A program made the translations under genes and the position numbers. From positions 145,169-209,168 of the forward strand of contig PVBG01000011.1 of NCBI GenBank assembly GCA_002968845.1: 64,000 nucleotides of DNA. The letters are read 5' to 3'. A model generated the notes under the pieces. It did no database searches. It saw only the letters and a list, made by a program, of their open reading frames with translations, and had not been told where the DNA came from. This stretch comes from Neorhizobium tomejilense. Lineage in GTDB: Bacteria > Pseudomonadota > Alphaproteobacteria > Rhizobiales > Rhizobiaceae. Of the stretch, positions 17,898-25,676 are shown piece by piece (the first letter of the stretch is position 1; each line of letters opens with the position of its first letter).

Positions 17898-17925
17898 CGT
17901 CACAAAACTTTCATCCAGCCTTCAT
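17898..17925 (+). promoter_or_regulatory. Possible PhoB box upstream of the EAL-GGDEF gene
   Basis: CTTTCAT (17908-17914) and CCTTCAT (17919-17925) repeat with the 11-base spacing of PhoB half-sites, and CGTCACA at 17898 precedes them by 10. They lie about 90 bases before the start codon. The match to CTGTCAT is imperfect. Confidence 0.3.
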
Positions 17926-18015
17926 GTTCGGGAAAGGTATTTTTGACCAATTGCTGGGAACCTGACGTTCGTGTTGAGGCATGTTTTAGGCCATTTCGCA
18001 GTGGAGTAATGAGTA

Positions 18016-19821
18016 ATGTCGTCTGCGGCCATCTTGGAACCGGGCGTTTTCCGTCGGTATGCGAGCGATCAGCTTGTCACTCTGGCCAAATTGGTACTCG
18101 AAAATGCCTTCCAGCCGATCGTCGAGGTCGGCACCGGTTCGGTCTTCGGTTATGAATCGCTGCTGCGCGGCCAGGAACGGATCGGCTTCTCGTCACCGCT
18201 CGAACTGCTCGATGAGGCCCAGGAGACCAACCAGCTTCTGGCGCTCGAACAGATGATGGCAACCCGGGCATTGGCGAAATTCGCCAGCCTGCCGGATTTC
18301 TCGTCCCAGACGCTGTTTCTCAATCTCGATGTCCGGCTGATCCGCCACGGCAAACATTTCCTCGAAAAGGTCGTGCAGCACTTGCGCAAGGCGAATATCG
18401 CTCCGTCTTCCGTCTGCTTCGAATTCTCCGAGCGTTTCGACAATACCAGCGTGCCGGAATTTGCAGATCTGGTCACCCAGATGCGGAAGGAAGGCTTCAA
18501 GCTGGCGATCGACGATTTCGGCGTCGGCCACGGCGAAATGAAACTGCTCTGCGACTATCCGGTCGATTATCTGAAGATCGACCGCCATTTCGTCGCCGGC
18601 ATCGACAAGAACCCGCGCAAGCGCCACCTCGTCAAGAACATCGTCAGCATCGCCCACGTGCTCGGCATCCGCGTCATCGCCGAAGGCATCGAGACGGAGG
18701 CGGAATTCCTCGTCTGCCGCGAATACGGCGTCGATCTCGTCCAGGGTTGGTTTGTCGCCCGGCCGACGACATTCGTGTCCGAACTGCAGCCCTCCTTCCC
18801 CTATCTCGCCGATATCGGCCGTTCCCGTCGCTCCAGCCAGTCGCTCGACGAAATCCTCATCCGCAAGCAGATCGAACACCTGCCGACCGTCTATGAGAAC
18901 CAGAGTATCGACAGCGTCTTCGACCTGTTCCGCCGTAATCCGCGCCAGGCTTTCTTCCCGGTGCTGAACGCAAACGGCGAGCCGCGCGGCGTCATCAACG
19001 AATACCACCTCAAGGAATATATCTATCAGCCCTTCGGCCGCGATCTCCTGAAGAACAAGGTCTATGAGCGCTCGATCTCGCATTTCGTCGACCGCGCCCC
19101 GATCGTCGGGCTGGATGCGGAAGCCGAGGAACTTATGACCCTGTTCGCCAACATGGAAAACAGCGCCTGCGTCATCCTCACCGAAAACATGCGCTATGCG
19201 GGTGTCGTCTCGGCCGCATCGCTGATCAAGGTCATCAACGAAAAGCAGCTGAAGATCGCCCAGGACCAGAACCCGCTGACCGGCCTGCCGGGCAACCGGG
19301 CCATCCGCGACTTCATGCAGGAAACCGGCCGCGACGACGACGAGACCCGCTTCTTCTGTTATTGCGACTTCGACAACTTCAAGCCGTTCAACGATCATTA
19401 CGGCTTCCAGATGGGCGATCATGCGATCTCGCTGTTCGCCGCCCTGGTGAAGCGTTATTTCTTCTCCGACGGCGATTTCCTCGGCCATGTCGGCGGCGAC
19501 GATTTCTTCATCGGCGTGCGCGGCTGGACCCGCGACGAACTCAATGAAATCCTCGAACGCCTGCTCTCCGATTTCCATGACGATGTCATCGAACTCTATT
19601 CCCCGGAAGAGCGTGCCGCCGGTAAGATCCGCGGCCACGACCGCTCCGGCACGGAGCGGGATTTCCCGCTGCTGCGCTGCTCGATCGGCGTGCTCGAACT
19701 GCCCCAGGGCCTGCTGCTCGACGATGTCGGCCGCATCGGTTCGGAGATTGCCGCCGTCAAGGCGGAAGCCAAGGAAAGCGATGGCGGTCTCGTTTTCGCA
19801 AGTTTCGGCGAGACAAAATGA
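18016..19821 (+). CDS. EAL-CBS-GGDEF cyclic-di-GMP signalling protein
   Basis: 601 residues, soluble. An EAL phosphodiesterase domain spans about 25-255 with ESL in place of EAL (GYESLLRG) but intact NLD, EFSER, AIDDFGVG, LKIDRHFV and VIAEGIET, so it may be active. A CBS pair covers about 270-410 and a GGDEF domain about 415-595, whose signature is GGDDF (HVGGDDFF, near 493). The order EAL-CBS-GGDEF with a GGDDF signature belongs to a known family in which the roles of the two catalytic domains vary. No membrane or sensor domain besides CBS, so it probably reads an adenosyl ligand. Monocistronic. Confidence 0.9.
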   Translation: MSSAAILEPGVFRRYASDQLVTLAKLVLENAFQPIVEVGTGSVFGYESLLRGQERIGFSSPLELLDEAQETNQLLALEQMMATRALAKFASLPDFSSQTLFLNLDVRLIRHGKHFLEKVVQHLRKANIAPSSVCFEFSERFDNTSVPEFADLVTQMRKEGFKLAIDDFGVGHGEMKLLCDYPVDYLKIDRHFVAGIDKNPRKRHLVKNIVSIAHVLGIRVIAEGIETEAEFLVCREYGVDLVQGWFVARPTTFVSELQPSFPYLADIGRSRRSSQSLDEILIRKQIEHLPTVYENQSIDSVFDLFRRNPRQAFFPVLNANGEPRGVINEYHLKEYIYQPFGRDLLKNKVYERSISHFVDRAPIVGLDAEAEELMTLFANMENSACVILTENMRYAGVVSAASLIKVINEKQLKIAQDQNPLTGLPGNRAIRDFMQETGRDDDETRFFCYCDFDNFKPFNDHYGFQMGDHAISLFAALVKRYFFSDGDFLGHVGGDDFFIGVRGWTRDELNEILERLLSDFHDDVIELYSPEERAAGKIRGHDRSGTERDFPLLRCSIGVLELPQGLLLDDVGRIGSEIAAVKAEAKESDGGLVFASFGETK

Positions 19822-19921
19822 CCTAGGCGGCGGAACGCCGCCTTCCTATCGCGGAGCGACTATCCTAAATCAGGGGCCTGTCACCGATCCCGTCGGTGGC
19901 CGCACTGAGAGGAGTCCCGCC

Positions 19922-20920
19922 ATGCCGCTTCCCACCGAAATGCGTTTCGTCGATCTGCCGTCCTTCGGAGAGCCGGAGGTGATGACCATTGCCAGGGGGC
20001 CGCTGCCGGCGGTGCGGTCGGGCGAAATCCTGGTCAAGGTGGAGGCGGCCGGCATCAATCGTCCGGACGTGCAGCAGCGCAAGGGTGCCTATCCGCCGCC
20101 GAAGGACGCAAGCCCGATCCTCGGCCTGGAAATATCAGGCGAGGTGGTGGCAATCGGGGAGGGCGTCGATGAATTCAAGCCCGGCGACAAGGTCTGCGGG
20201 CTCGCAAACGGCGGCGGTTATGCGGAATATTGTGCCGTGCCGGCCGGACAGGCTCTGCCATGGCCGAAGGGTTTTGACGCAGTGAAAGCCGCGGCGCTGC
20301 CGGAGACCTTCTTCACGGTCTGGGCCAATCTGTTCCAGATGGCGGGCCTGACCGAAGGCGAGAGCGTGCTGATCCACGGCGGCACCAGCGGCATCGGCAC
20401 GACCGCCATTCAGCTCGCCAAGGCGTTCGGCGCGACGGTCTACGCGACGGCCGGCTCCAGGGAAAAATGCGAGGCTTGCGAAAAGCTCGGCGCCGTCAAA
20501 GGCATCGACTACAAGACCGAGGATTTTGCCGAGGTCATCAAGGTGGACACAGGCGGCCGGGGCGTTGATGTCGTGCTCGACATGATCGGTGCTGCCTATC
20601 TCGAAAAGAACCTCTCGGTTCTCGCCAAGGACGGCTGCCTGTCGATTATCGCCTTCCTCGGCGGCAACATCGCCGAAAAGGTCAACTTGTCACCGATCAT
20701 GGTCAAGCGCCTGACGGTCACCGGTTCGACCATGCGCCCGCGGACCGCGGACGAAAAACGCGCCATCCGCGACGATCTTCTGGCTCAGGTCTGGCCGCTC
20801 CTGGAGGACGGAACGGTTGCCCCGGTCGTCCACTCCGTCCTGCCGTTCACAGACGTCGTCGAGGCCCACAAGCTGATGGAAACCAGCAGCCATATCGGCA
20901 AGATCGTGGTGACCCTTTGA
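19922..20920 (+). CDS. NAD(P)H-quinone oxidoreductase (zinc-free MDR family)
   Basis: 332 residues; a medium-chain reductase like the PIG3/QorB group. It has the GroES-like part (INRPDVQQRKGAYPPPKDASP) and the NADPH-binding Rossmann motif HGGTSGIGTTAIQLAK near residue 144. It lacks the structural zinc cysteines of alcohol dehydrogenases. ATG 19922 follows GAGAGGAG. Its 3' end is of special interest: a damaged second copy of the last codons lies downstream of the toxin-antitoxin pair (see 21574-21618). Confidence 0.9.
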   Translation: MPLPTEMRFVDLPSFGEPEVMTIARGPLPAVRSGEILVKVEAAGINRPDVQQRKGAYPPPKDASPILGLEISGEVVAIGEGVDEFKPGDKVCGLANGGGYAEYCAVPAGQALPWPKGFDAVKAAALPETFFTVWANLFQMAGLTEGESVLIHGGTSGIGTTAIQLAKAFGATVYATAGSREKCEACEKLGAVKGIDYKTEDFAEVIKVDTGGRGVDVVLDMIGAAYLEKNLSVLAKDGCLSIIAFLGGNIAEKVNLSPIMVKRLTVTGSTMRPRTADEKRAIRDDLLAQVWPLLEDGTVAPVVHSVLPFTDVVEAHKLMETSSHIGKIVVTL

Positions 20921-20932
20921 CAAATTTGTCAA
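20917..20932. promoter_or_regulatory. Palindrome at the qor/higB junction
   Basis: TTGACAAATTTGTCAA is a perfect 16-base palindrome overlapping the oxidoreductase stop codon, 24 bases before the higB ATG. It contains a consensus TTGACA and is well placed as operator and -35 element for higBA autoregulation by HigA. Confidence 0.55.
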
Positions 20933-20956
20933 ATTATATCAGGTTTGGTATAAGTG

Positions 20957-21268
20957 ATGAAGCCCGTCGTTTTTCTCGGTGATGCCCTGGAGCAGTTGCG
21001 GGACTTTCCGGACGGAGCCCGCAGGGAAGCGGGCGTCCAGCTTCACAAGGTGCAACTCGGCCTTGAGCCGAGCGACTGGAAGTCCATGACGACGATCGGA
21101 GCGGGCGTACGGGAAATCCGCATCCGCGACGAGGCGGGCGCTTTTCGCATCATCTACGTGACCAAAATAGAGGACGCCGTCTACGTCCTGCATGCATTTC
21201 AGAAGAAGACGCAGCAGACGGCAAAGCGGGATCTGGATATCGCCACCGCGCGTCTGCGGCAGATCTGA
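20957..21268 (+). CDS. HigB-like (Gp49/RelE superfamily) toxin
   Basis: 103-residue basic protein; VREIRIRDEAGAFRIIYV followed by VYVLHAFQKKTQQT is the hallmark of phage Gp49/HigB-type mRNA interferases, which cut mRNA on the ribosome. A GTG at 20954 could also serve as start. Toxin before antitoxin is the usual higBA order. The antitoxin starts 13 bases after its stop. Confidence 0.88.
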   Translation: MKPVVFLGDALEQLRDFPDGARREAGVQLHKVQLGLEPSDWKSMTTIGAGVREIRIRDEAGAFRIIYVTKIEDAVYVLHAFQKKTQQTAKRDLDIATARLRQI

Positions 21269-21281
21269 TTGGATTGGACCT

Positions 21282-21563
21282 ATGGAACGTCAGAGCTTTT
21301 CAAATGTCTGGGACGCGCTGGAAGACACCCCGGCGGAAGCGGCCAATATGTCCATGCGTTCGGCCCTGCTGATTGCGATCGAGCAGAAGGTCCGGAACTG
21401 GAATGTGACCCAGAAGGACGCCGCGGCTCGCCTCGGCATCACCCAGCCGCGCCTGAACGACTTGCTGCGGGGCAGGATTACAAATTTCAGTCTGGACGCA
21501 CTCGTTGAATTGGCTGGAAGAGTTGGGCTTTCCGTCCGGCTGGATATCGCGGACGCGGCCTGA
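21282..21563 (+). CDS. HigA-like XRE-family antitoxin
   Basis: 93 residues with a helix-turn-helix at about 45-75 (WNVTQKDAAARLGITQPRLNDLLRG). This is the COG5606-type antitoxin that pairs with Gp49/HigB toxins and represses its own operon. ATG 21282 chosen by context; the N-terminal ~35 residues are the likely toxin-binding arm. Confidence 0.88.
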   Translation: MERQSFSNVWDALEDTPAEAANMSMRSALLIAIEQKVRNWNVTQKDAAARLGITQPRLNDLLRGRITNFSLDALVELAGRVGLSVRLDIADAA

Positions 21564-21573
21564 TTTCCGATCC

Positions 21574-21618
21574 CGCAAGCTGGTGGAAATCGGCAGGATC
21601 GTGGTGACGTTAAGCTGA
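21574..21618 (+). pseudogene. Partial duplicate of the oxidoreductase 3' end behind higBA
   Basis: RKLVE-IGRIVVTLS-stop is encoded here; the intact gene ends HKLMETSSHIGKIVVTL-stop at 20920. The DNA matches over almost the whole stretch except for a 12-base gap and a few substitutions. It starts 10 bases after the higA stop. The most direct reading is that higBA arrived at the end of this gene and left or brought a second 3' end. Confidence 0.75.
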
Positions 21619-21780
21619 GGGGGGGAATCTGCCTCGATCGAAGCTGGCGAATTCTAGGGGCGGATGGTCGCTTCCGCAACTCAATTAAATTCGCGATCGT
21701 TTATATAACGTGGCTTGCAGACTCGGGCTTTGGCCCCTACCTTTTAATCATCGTCAACGTAGTGAAAGGAAGGTGGTCCA

Positions 21781-21855
21781 ATGTCTAGTGAGATTTCGGT
21801 CTGTGTAACGGGCAATGGAAAGGTGGCGGTCTTGACGGGGCAACCCTCGGCCTGA
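21781..21855 (+). CDS. 24-codon ORF in a leader-like transcript
   Basis: Begins MSSEISVCVTGNGKV and ends GQPSA. GAAAGGAAGGTGG precedes the ATG with normal spacing, which is the main sign it is translated. No recognised homologue; no membrane segment. It may be a regulatory leader peptide or part of a small dual-function RNA. Confidence 0.4.
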   Translation: MSSEISVCVTGNGKVAVLTGQPSA

Positions 21856-21920
21856 ACCTCATCTTCCTTCGGGGGGCTCACGAAGCGCCCCGGGTTCGTT
21901 GAACCGGACCAAACTCATGG

Positions 21921-21945
21921 AAGGGTCGCCTCGAGCGGCCCTTTT
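21921..21945 (+). terminator. Rho-independent terminator
   Basis: AAGGGTCGC pairs with GCGGCCCTT (one G-U pair) around a CTCGA loop, followed by a T run at 21942-21945. Confidence 0.75.
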
Positions 21946-22025
21946 CCATTTTATGGCCCTTCATTCAAAGCCGCTTTAATGGCGGCTGGCGGCTCTTCAT
22001 TTTTCATTATTTCTAATTTGCGAAT

Positions 22026-22048
22026 ACCTATGCGCCCCGCGCATAGGT
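22026..22048. promoter_or_regulatory. Perfect hairpin upstream of the DUF1127 gene
   Basis: ACCTATGCGC-CCC-GCGCATAGGT: ten-base perfect arms. It lies 120 bases before the DUF1127 start and could be an operator or a processed leader structure. Confidence 0.4.
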
Positions 22049-22081
22049 GGCCTGCCAAGTGGGCGCTTTCAGTGCACGTTT

Positions 22082-22104
22082 GATGAGCTTATATAAGCGT
22101 CATC
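22082..22104. promoter_or_regulatory. Second inverted repeat upstream of the DUF1127 gene
   Basis: GCTTATATAAGC (22087-22098) is a perfect palindrome flanked by GATGA and TCATC, which also pair apart from one bulged base. Probably operator DNA or a 5' UTR hairpin. Confidence 0.4.
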
Positions 22105-22169
22105 GAAGCAAACGAGAGCGCCAAGGACTGGCAGCTGGGCTTCGAAAATCCCAGGAAAGGGGAACCATC

Positions 22170-22316
22170 ATGAACGTCGCACGCACTCTCAACAATTGGC
22201 GCAAGTATCGTCAGACGGTTGCCGAACTGGGCCGTATGACACCGCGCGAACTCAACGATCTCGGCATCGCCCAGGGCGATATCCGCCGGGTTGCGCGTCA
22301 GGCCGTCGGCTTCTGA
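22170..22316 (+). CDS. DUF1127 (YjiS-like) small protein
   Basis: 48 residues: MNVARTLNNWRKYRQTVAELGRM shortened core WRKYRQTVAELGRMTPREL, then NDLGIAQGDI with an arginine-rich end. This is the standard DUF1127 pattern; in Agrobacterium, such proteins have been linked to phosphate and carbon metabolism and to RNA turnover. AGGAAAGGGGA precedes the ATG. A terminator follows directly. Confidence 0.88.
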   Translation: MNVARTLNNWRKYRQTVAELGRMTPRELNDLGIAQGDIRRVARQAVGF

Positions 22317-22343
22317 TCGCCATCTGACATCTATTTATGTCGA

Positions 22344-22367
22344 ACGCCCGCACTCGCGGGCGTTTTG
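22344..22367 (+). terminator. Rho-independent terminator of the DUF1127 gene
   Basis: ACGCCCGC-ACTC-GCGGGCGT followed by TTTTG; perfect eight-base stem. Confidence 0.85.
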
Positions 22368-22389
22368 CATTTCATGCATAGCTGCCATC

Positions 22390-23139
22390 TTAAATCCCGA
22401 TCCGTCCGAGCGCCGGCACCTTGATGCCGGGATTGGCGATATCGAGGCCTGCGACCAGGCCGAGGAAGTGCACCTCAAACCCGCTGCGCAGGCCGGCCGA
22501 CAGGCCGATGAGGCCACGCACGGTCAGGTGTATGTCGCGCCAATCGTCGTCCACATGAATGAATTCGCCGTCCGGCAGATAATCGCGCCCGACTGCGTGC
22601 GGTGGCAGCACGGCGTCGAGTTCCGGCACGCTGCGCAGCACATGGGCGACGAAGGTGTTGGAGTTCGGCCCCGGCCAGATCGTGTAGCCGCCCGGCTCGG
22701 CATAGGGGTAGGCAACGATCGCGCCCTCGATCTTGGGGATCAGCAGTTCCGCCCTCGAGCCGGTCACCGAGGTGACGAGCTGCGGCGTGTTGGAATACCA
22801 GTAGGCGTCAGGCGAATAGCCGTTGCGGCGGATCGGACTGCCCCAGCCCACCTTGTCGTAACGCGTGTAGGTTTTCGCGCCCTTTTCCTTGAAGACGATC
22901 CAGGCGTGGCTTGCGACCGCGCCCTTCATGCCTCCCGTCATCGCCGAGAAGACGTAGATTGCCGCTTCGTTGCTTGTCTCGGGCTTCGGCAGGATGCCCG
23001 CCGAGGACCACCGGGCCTCGCGCCAACCCGGCGGTCGCTCCTTCATCGCCCATAACCCGGCCGATGCGAAGGTCGGAACCAGATAGACGATGAAGATGAC
23101 CAGAAACAACCGCTTAACCGATTTCATACGGTCCCCCAT
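22390..23139 (-). CDS. DUF3750 domain protein, secreted or membrane-anchored
   Basis: 249 residues from ATG 23139 (GAGGGGA upstream); ATG 23127 is an equally possible start. Residues 8-30 form a signal or anchor. The rest contains SHAWIVFKEKG, WPGPNSNTFVAHVLR and VHFLGLVAGLD, features of DUF3750, a family of unknown function often next to envelope genes. The SHAW and NSNTF stretches recall NlpC/P60-like or transglutaminase-like active-site neighbourhoods, which is speculation. Confidence 0.8.
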   Translation of the reverse strand: MGDRMKSVKRLFLVIFIVYLVPTFASAGLWAMKERPPGWREARWSSAGILPKPETSNEAAIYVFSAMTGGMKGAVASHAWIVFKEKGAKTYTRYDKVGWGSPIRRNGYSPDAYWYSNTPQLVTSVTGSRAELLIPKIEGAIVAYPYAEPGGYTIWPGPNSNTFVAHVLRSVPELDAVLPPHAVGRDYLPDGEFIHVDDDWRDIHLTVRGLIGLSAGLRSGFEVHFLGLVAGLDIANPGIKVPALGRIGI

Positions 23140-23221
23140 GAAAATCCCCTCGGACTCGTTTAAGAGCCTGTGATATCGCCAGACGATAGGCACATTGAAA
23201 CCGGCATTTTCAGGACAGACC

Positions 23222-24229
23222 ATGCAAAACCCCGTTACCGTCGAAGTTACTAGAGGCAACCTGGTCGAAAGCCGTCACCGCGGCCTCGGCGCCGTGGTGG
23301 ATGGCGACGGCAAGGTGCTGTTCTCGTTCGGCGAGGCGGACGCGCATGTTTTCCCCCGTTCCGCCAGCAAGGCCATGCAGGCGCTGCCGCTCATCGAAAG
23401 CGGTGCGGCGGACGCCTATGGTTTCGGCAACCGCGAGCTCGCCTTTGCCTGCGCCTCCCACTCCGGCGAGGACGCGCATGTGGCGATGGCCGCCTCGATG
23501 CTGAGCAAGGCCGGCCGCGGCGACAGCGCACTCGAATGCGGCGCCCATTGGTCCTCGGAACAGGCGGTGCTGATCCATCAGGCCCGCACCATCGAGGCGC
23601 CGACAGCACTTCACAACAATTGCTCCGGCAAACATTCCGGCTTCGTCTGCACCTGCGTCCACACGGGAATGAACCTGAAAAGCTACGTCGATTACGACCA
23701 TCCGCTGCAGGCCGAAATCCGCGGCACGATGGAAACCCTGACCGGCGCCATCATCGGCCACCAGAATTGCGGTACCGACGGCTGCTCGATCCCGACTTAT
23801 GCGGTGCCGCTGAAGGGCCTTGCCCACGGTTTTGCAAAAATGGCGACCGGCAACACCCTGTCGGCCGAACGTGCCAAGGCCTCGCGCCGGCTGATGGATG
23901 CCTGCATGGCCGAGCCCTTTTACGTCGCCGGCACCAACCGGGCCTGCACCAAGCTGATGGAAGTCGCCCCCGGCAAGATCTTTGCCAAGACCGGCGCTGA
24001 AGGCGTCTTCGTCGCCGCCCTGCCGGAGCAGGGCATCGCAATGGCGGTGAAATGCGAGGACGGCACCACCCGCGCCGCGGAAGCCATGATCTTCGCCCTC
24101 ATAGCCCGTTATTTCGAAAAGGACGGCGAGGTGCATACAAAGCTGATGGCGATGGCCAACAAGCCAATGAAGAACTGGAACGGCATCCATGTGGGTGACG
24201 TGAGGGTGACCGACGCGCTGTTTGCGTGA
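23222..24229 (+). CDS. Class 3 L-asparaginase (Rhizobium etli AnsA/ReAV type)
   Basis: 335 residues. Converts asparagine to aspartate and ammonia. It has the SxxK motif SASK at 47-50, a second serine in CASHSGED (about 79), the NNCSGKHSGF loop with the zinc-binding cysteine and lysine, and GTDGCSIP with a further cysteine. These match the zinc-containing rhizobial asparaginases, structurally unrelated to the E. coli enzymes. No signal peptide, so cytoplasmic. A LysR gene follows on the same strand 123 bases later. Confidence 0.92.
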   Translation: MQNPVTVEVTRGNLVESRHRGLGAVVDGDGKVLFSFGEADAHVFPRSASKAMQALPLIESGAADAYGFGNRELAFACASHSGEDAHVAMAASMLSKAGRGDSALECGAHWSSEQAVLIHQARTIEAPTALHNNCSGKHSGFVCTCVHTGMNLKSYVDYDHPLQAEIRGTMETLTGAIIGHQNCGTDGCSIPTYAVPLKGLAHGFAKMATGNTLSAERAKASRRLMDACMAEPFYVAGTNRACTKLMEVAPGKIFAKTGAEGVFVAALPEQGIAMAVKCEDGTTRAAEAMIFALIARYFEKDGEVHTKLMAMANKPMKNWNGIHVGDVRVTDALFA

Positions 24230-24352
24230 GATCGACACTGGCAGGGTAGGACCTACAGCGCCCTCTCGCATCGGGCGGAAGGATGGATCTTCTCTGCCGC
24301 GCTCGGGCTTTTCCACTTGTGCATAATCTGCCGGTGTTTATAAATCAGGCGC

Positions 24353-25270
24353 ATGAATCTTCAGGATATCGAGGCCTTCGTGGCAGTGGCGGAAACGGGC
24401 TCCGTGAGCCGCGCGGCAGCGCGCCTCAATCTCACCCAGCCTGCCATGACGCGGCGCATCCAAAGCTTCGAAATCGCCGTGGGAGAAGGCCTTCTTTTCA
24501 ATCGCACGGTGAAGCCCGCCATACTGACGGCGCTTGGCAGCCATGTGCTCGAACATTGCAGGCGCGTGCTTGCTGCCGTGACGGAACTGGAAGCCTGCAC
24601 GACGAGCGCCGCCGATCCAACTGGCGAACTGAAGATCGGGGTGGCCCACGGCTTGGGAGAGATAGTTCTCAGCACGCCGCTGGAAACGCTTCGGCAGGAT
24701 TTTCCCCGCCTCCGGCTCCAGATCAGTTCGAATTGGAGCATCGGCCTCATCGAAGAAGTGCGGAGTGGCGCCATCGATTGCGCCGTCGGATTGTTGACCG
24801 ACGCCCACACGGTCCCAGCCGGGCTGCAGCGTGTTGCGCTCGGAGCGGAACAGGTCGTCGTGGTTTCTGCGTCGCGGCTCCCCACAAAACGGGACGGCAG
24901 CCCGTGGCGCTTGCGGGATTTGGCCGAAGAAGACTGGTTTCTCAATCCGTCGGGATGTGGATGTCGCGCAGCGTTGGAACGATCTTTCGATCGCCAGCAG
25001 CTTTCCATGCGAATCGCTGCCGAGATTTTCGGAGAGGATCTTCAGCTGTCGCTTCTGTCCAAGGCGGGAGGTCTTGCGCTCGTCCCGCGCCGTTTGTTCG
25101 AGCACAGCCCGCATCGCGAAGGCCGGCAGATCCTGTCCGTGATGGATTTCGTCATCCCCGCAACCGTCACCCTGGTCCGCAGCGCTATGCCGAGACGCTT
25201 CGACCCGGCGGTCGATCGACTGGCGAGCGCCTTGATGAAGAGGCTCGAGGGCTCCTCGTCCGAGGCATAA
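24353..25270 (+). CDS. LysR family transcriptional regulator
   Basis: 305 residues with an N-terminal winged helix-turn-helix (FVAVAETGSVSRAAARLNLT QPAMTRRIQ) at about 9-38 and a periplasmic-binding-like effector domain from residue 90. Target unknown. It is in the same direction as the asparaginase gene, and no divergent partner gene is present, so control of asparaginase is only a guess. Confidence 0.9.
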   Translation: MNLQDIEAFVAVAETGSVSRAAARLNLTQPAMTRRIQSFEIAVGEGLLFNRTVKPAILTALGSHVLEHCRRVLAAVTELEACTTSAADPTGELKIGVAHGLGEIVLSTPLETLRQDFPRLRLQISSNWSIGLIEEVRSGAIDCAVGLLTDAHTVPAGLQRVALGAEQVVVVSASRLPTKRDGSPWRLRDLAEEDWFLNPSGCGCRAALERSFDRQQLSMRIAAEIFGEDLQLSLLSKAGGLALVPRRLFEHSPHREGRQILSVMDFVIPATVTLVRSAMPRRFDPAVDRLASALMKRLEGSSSEA

Positions 25271-25676
25271 TCATTATAGAAACAATGCATTTGATTTATA
25301 GTTGAGCGGCGCTCATCCTCTTCCGGAACGGACCGGATCGCCCACGACGTGACCCCGCGTGTCGGTTCCCGGTGTTTAGAGGAGCCCGCCCTATGATCGT
25401 CACTGTCTTCCTCTCGCGATTGTTCCAGCGTCAAAGATGTCGTTCATGGCCGCGCCCGGCAAAGGAAGGCGGAAGCGAAATGATATACGCACGCCTGTTT
25501 CCGAAGCGGCAGGAGGCCCCCCAGCTTATCGTGACATCCGATGTGATAACGCATCACGGACGGCTCGCCCGCCAATTGCGGAACGCCGCAATCCGCCGTG
25601 TTTTTGTCGATTGTTTTCGCGTGGTCTGCCGCCCATTGGTGAGAAAGCCGCCTGGATCGCCTCTCGACGACAGGCC
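25271..25676. other. 406-base gap without a recognised gene
   Basis: A plus-strand open frame at 25372-25713 has no family resemblance, arginine-rich shadow-like composition and overlaps the end of the DeoR gene. No strong hairpin or repeat was seen. Confidence 0.4.

Larger units (their letters stand above)
21745..21945 (+). ncRNA. Structured transcript candidate with a short ORF and terminator
   Basis: The region has a good ribosome site, a 24-codon ORF, then hairpins (GGTTC-GTT-GAACC at 21893-21905; a GC-rich pair at about 21871-21891) and a strong terminator. This is the layout of a leader or dual-function small RNA. No known family was recognised, and the promoter is uncertain (CTTGCA at 21714 is a weak -35). 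Confidence 0.4.

Noticed and set aside
20949..20954. TATAAG as -10 of higB
   Set aside because: It ends 2 bases before the ATG, too close for a normal leader, so the promoter cannot be assigned this way.
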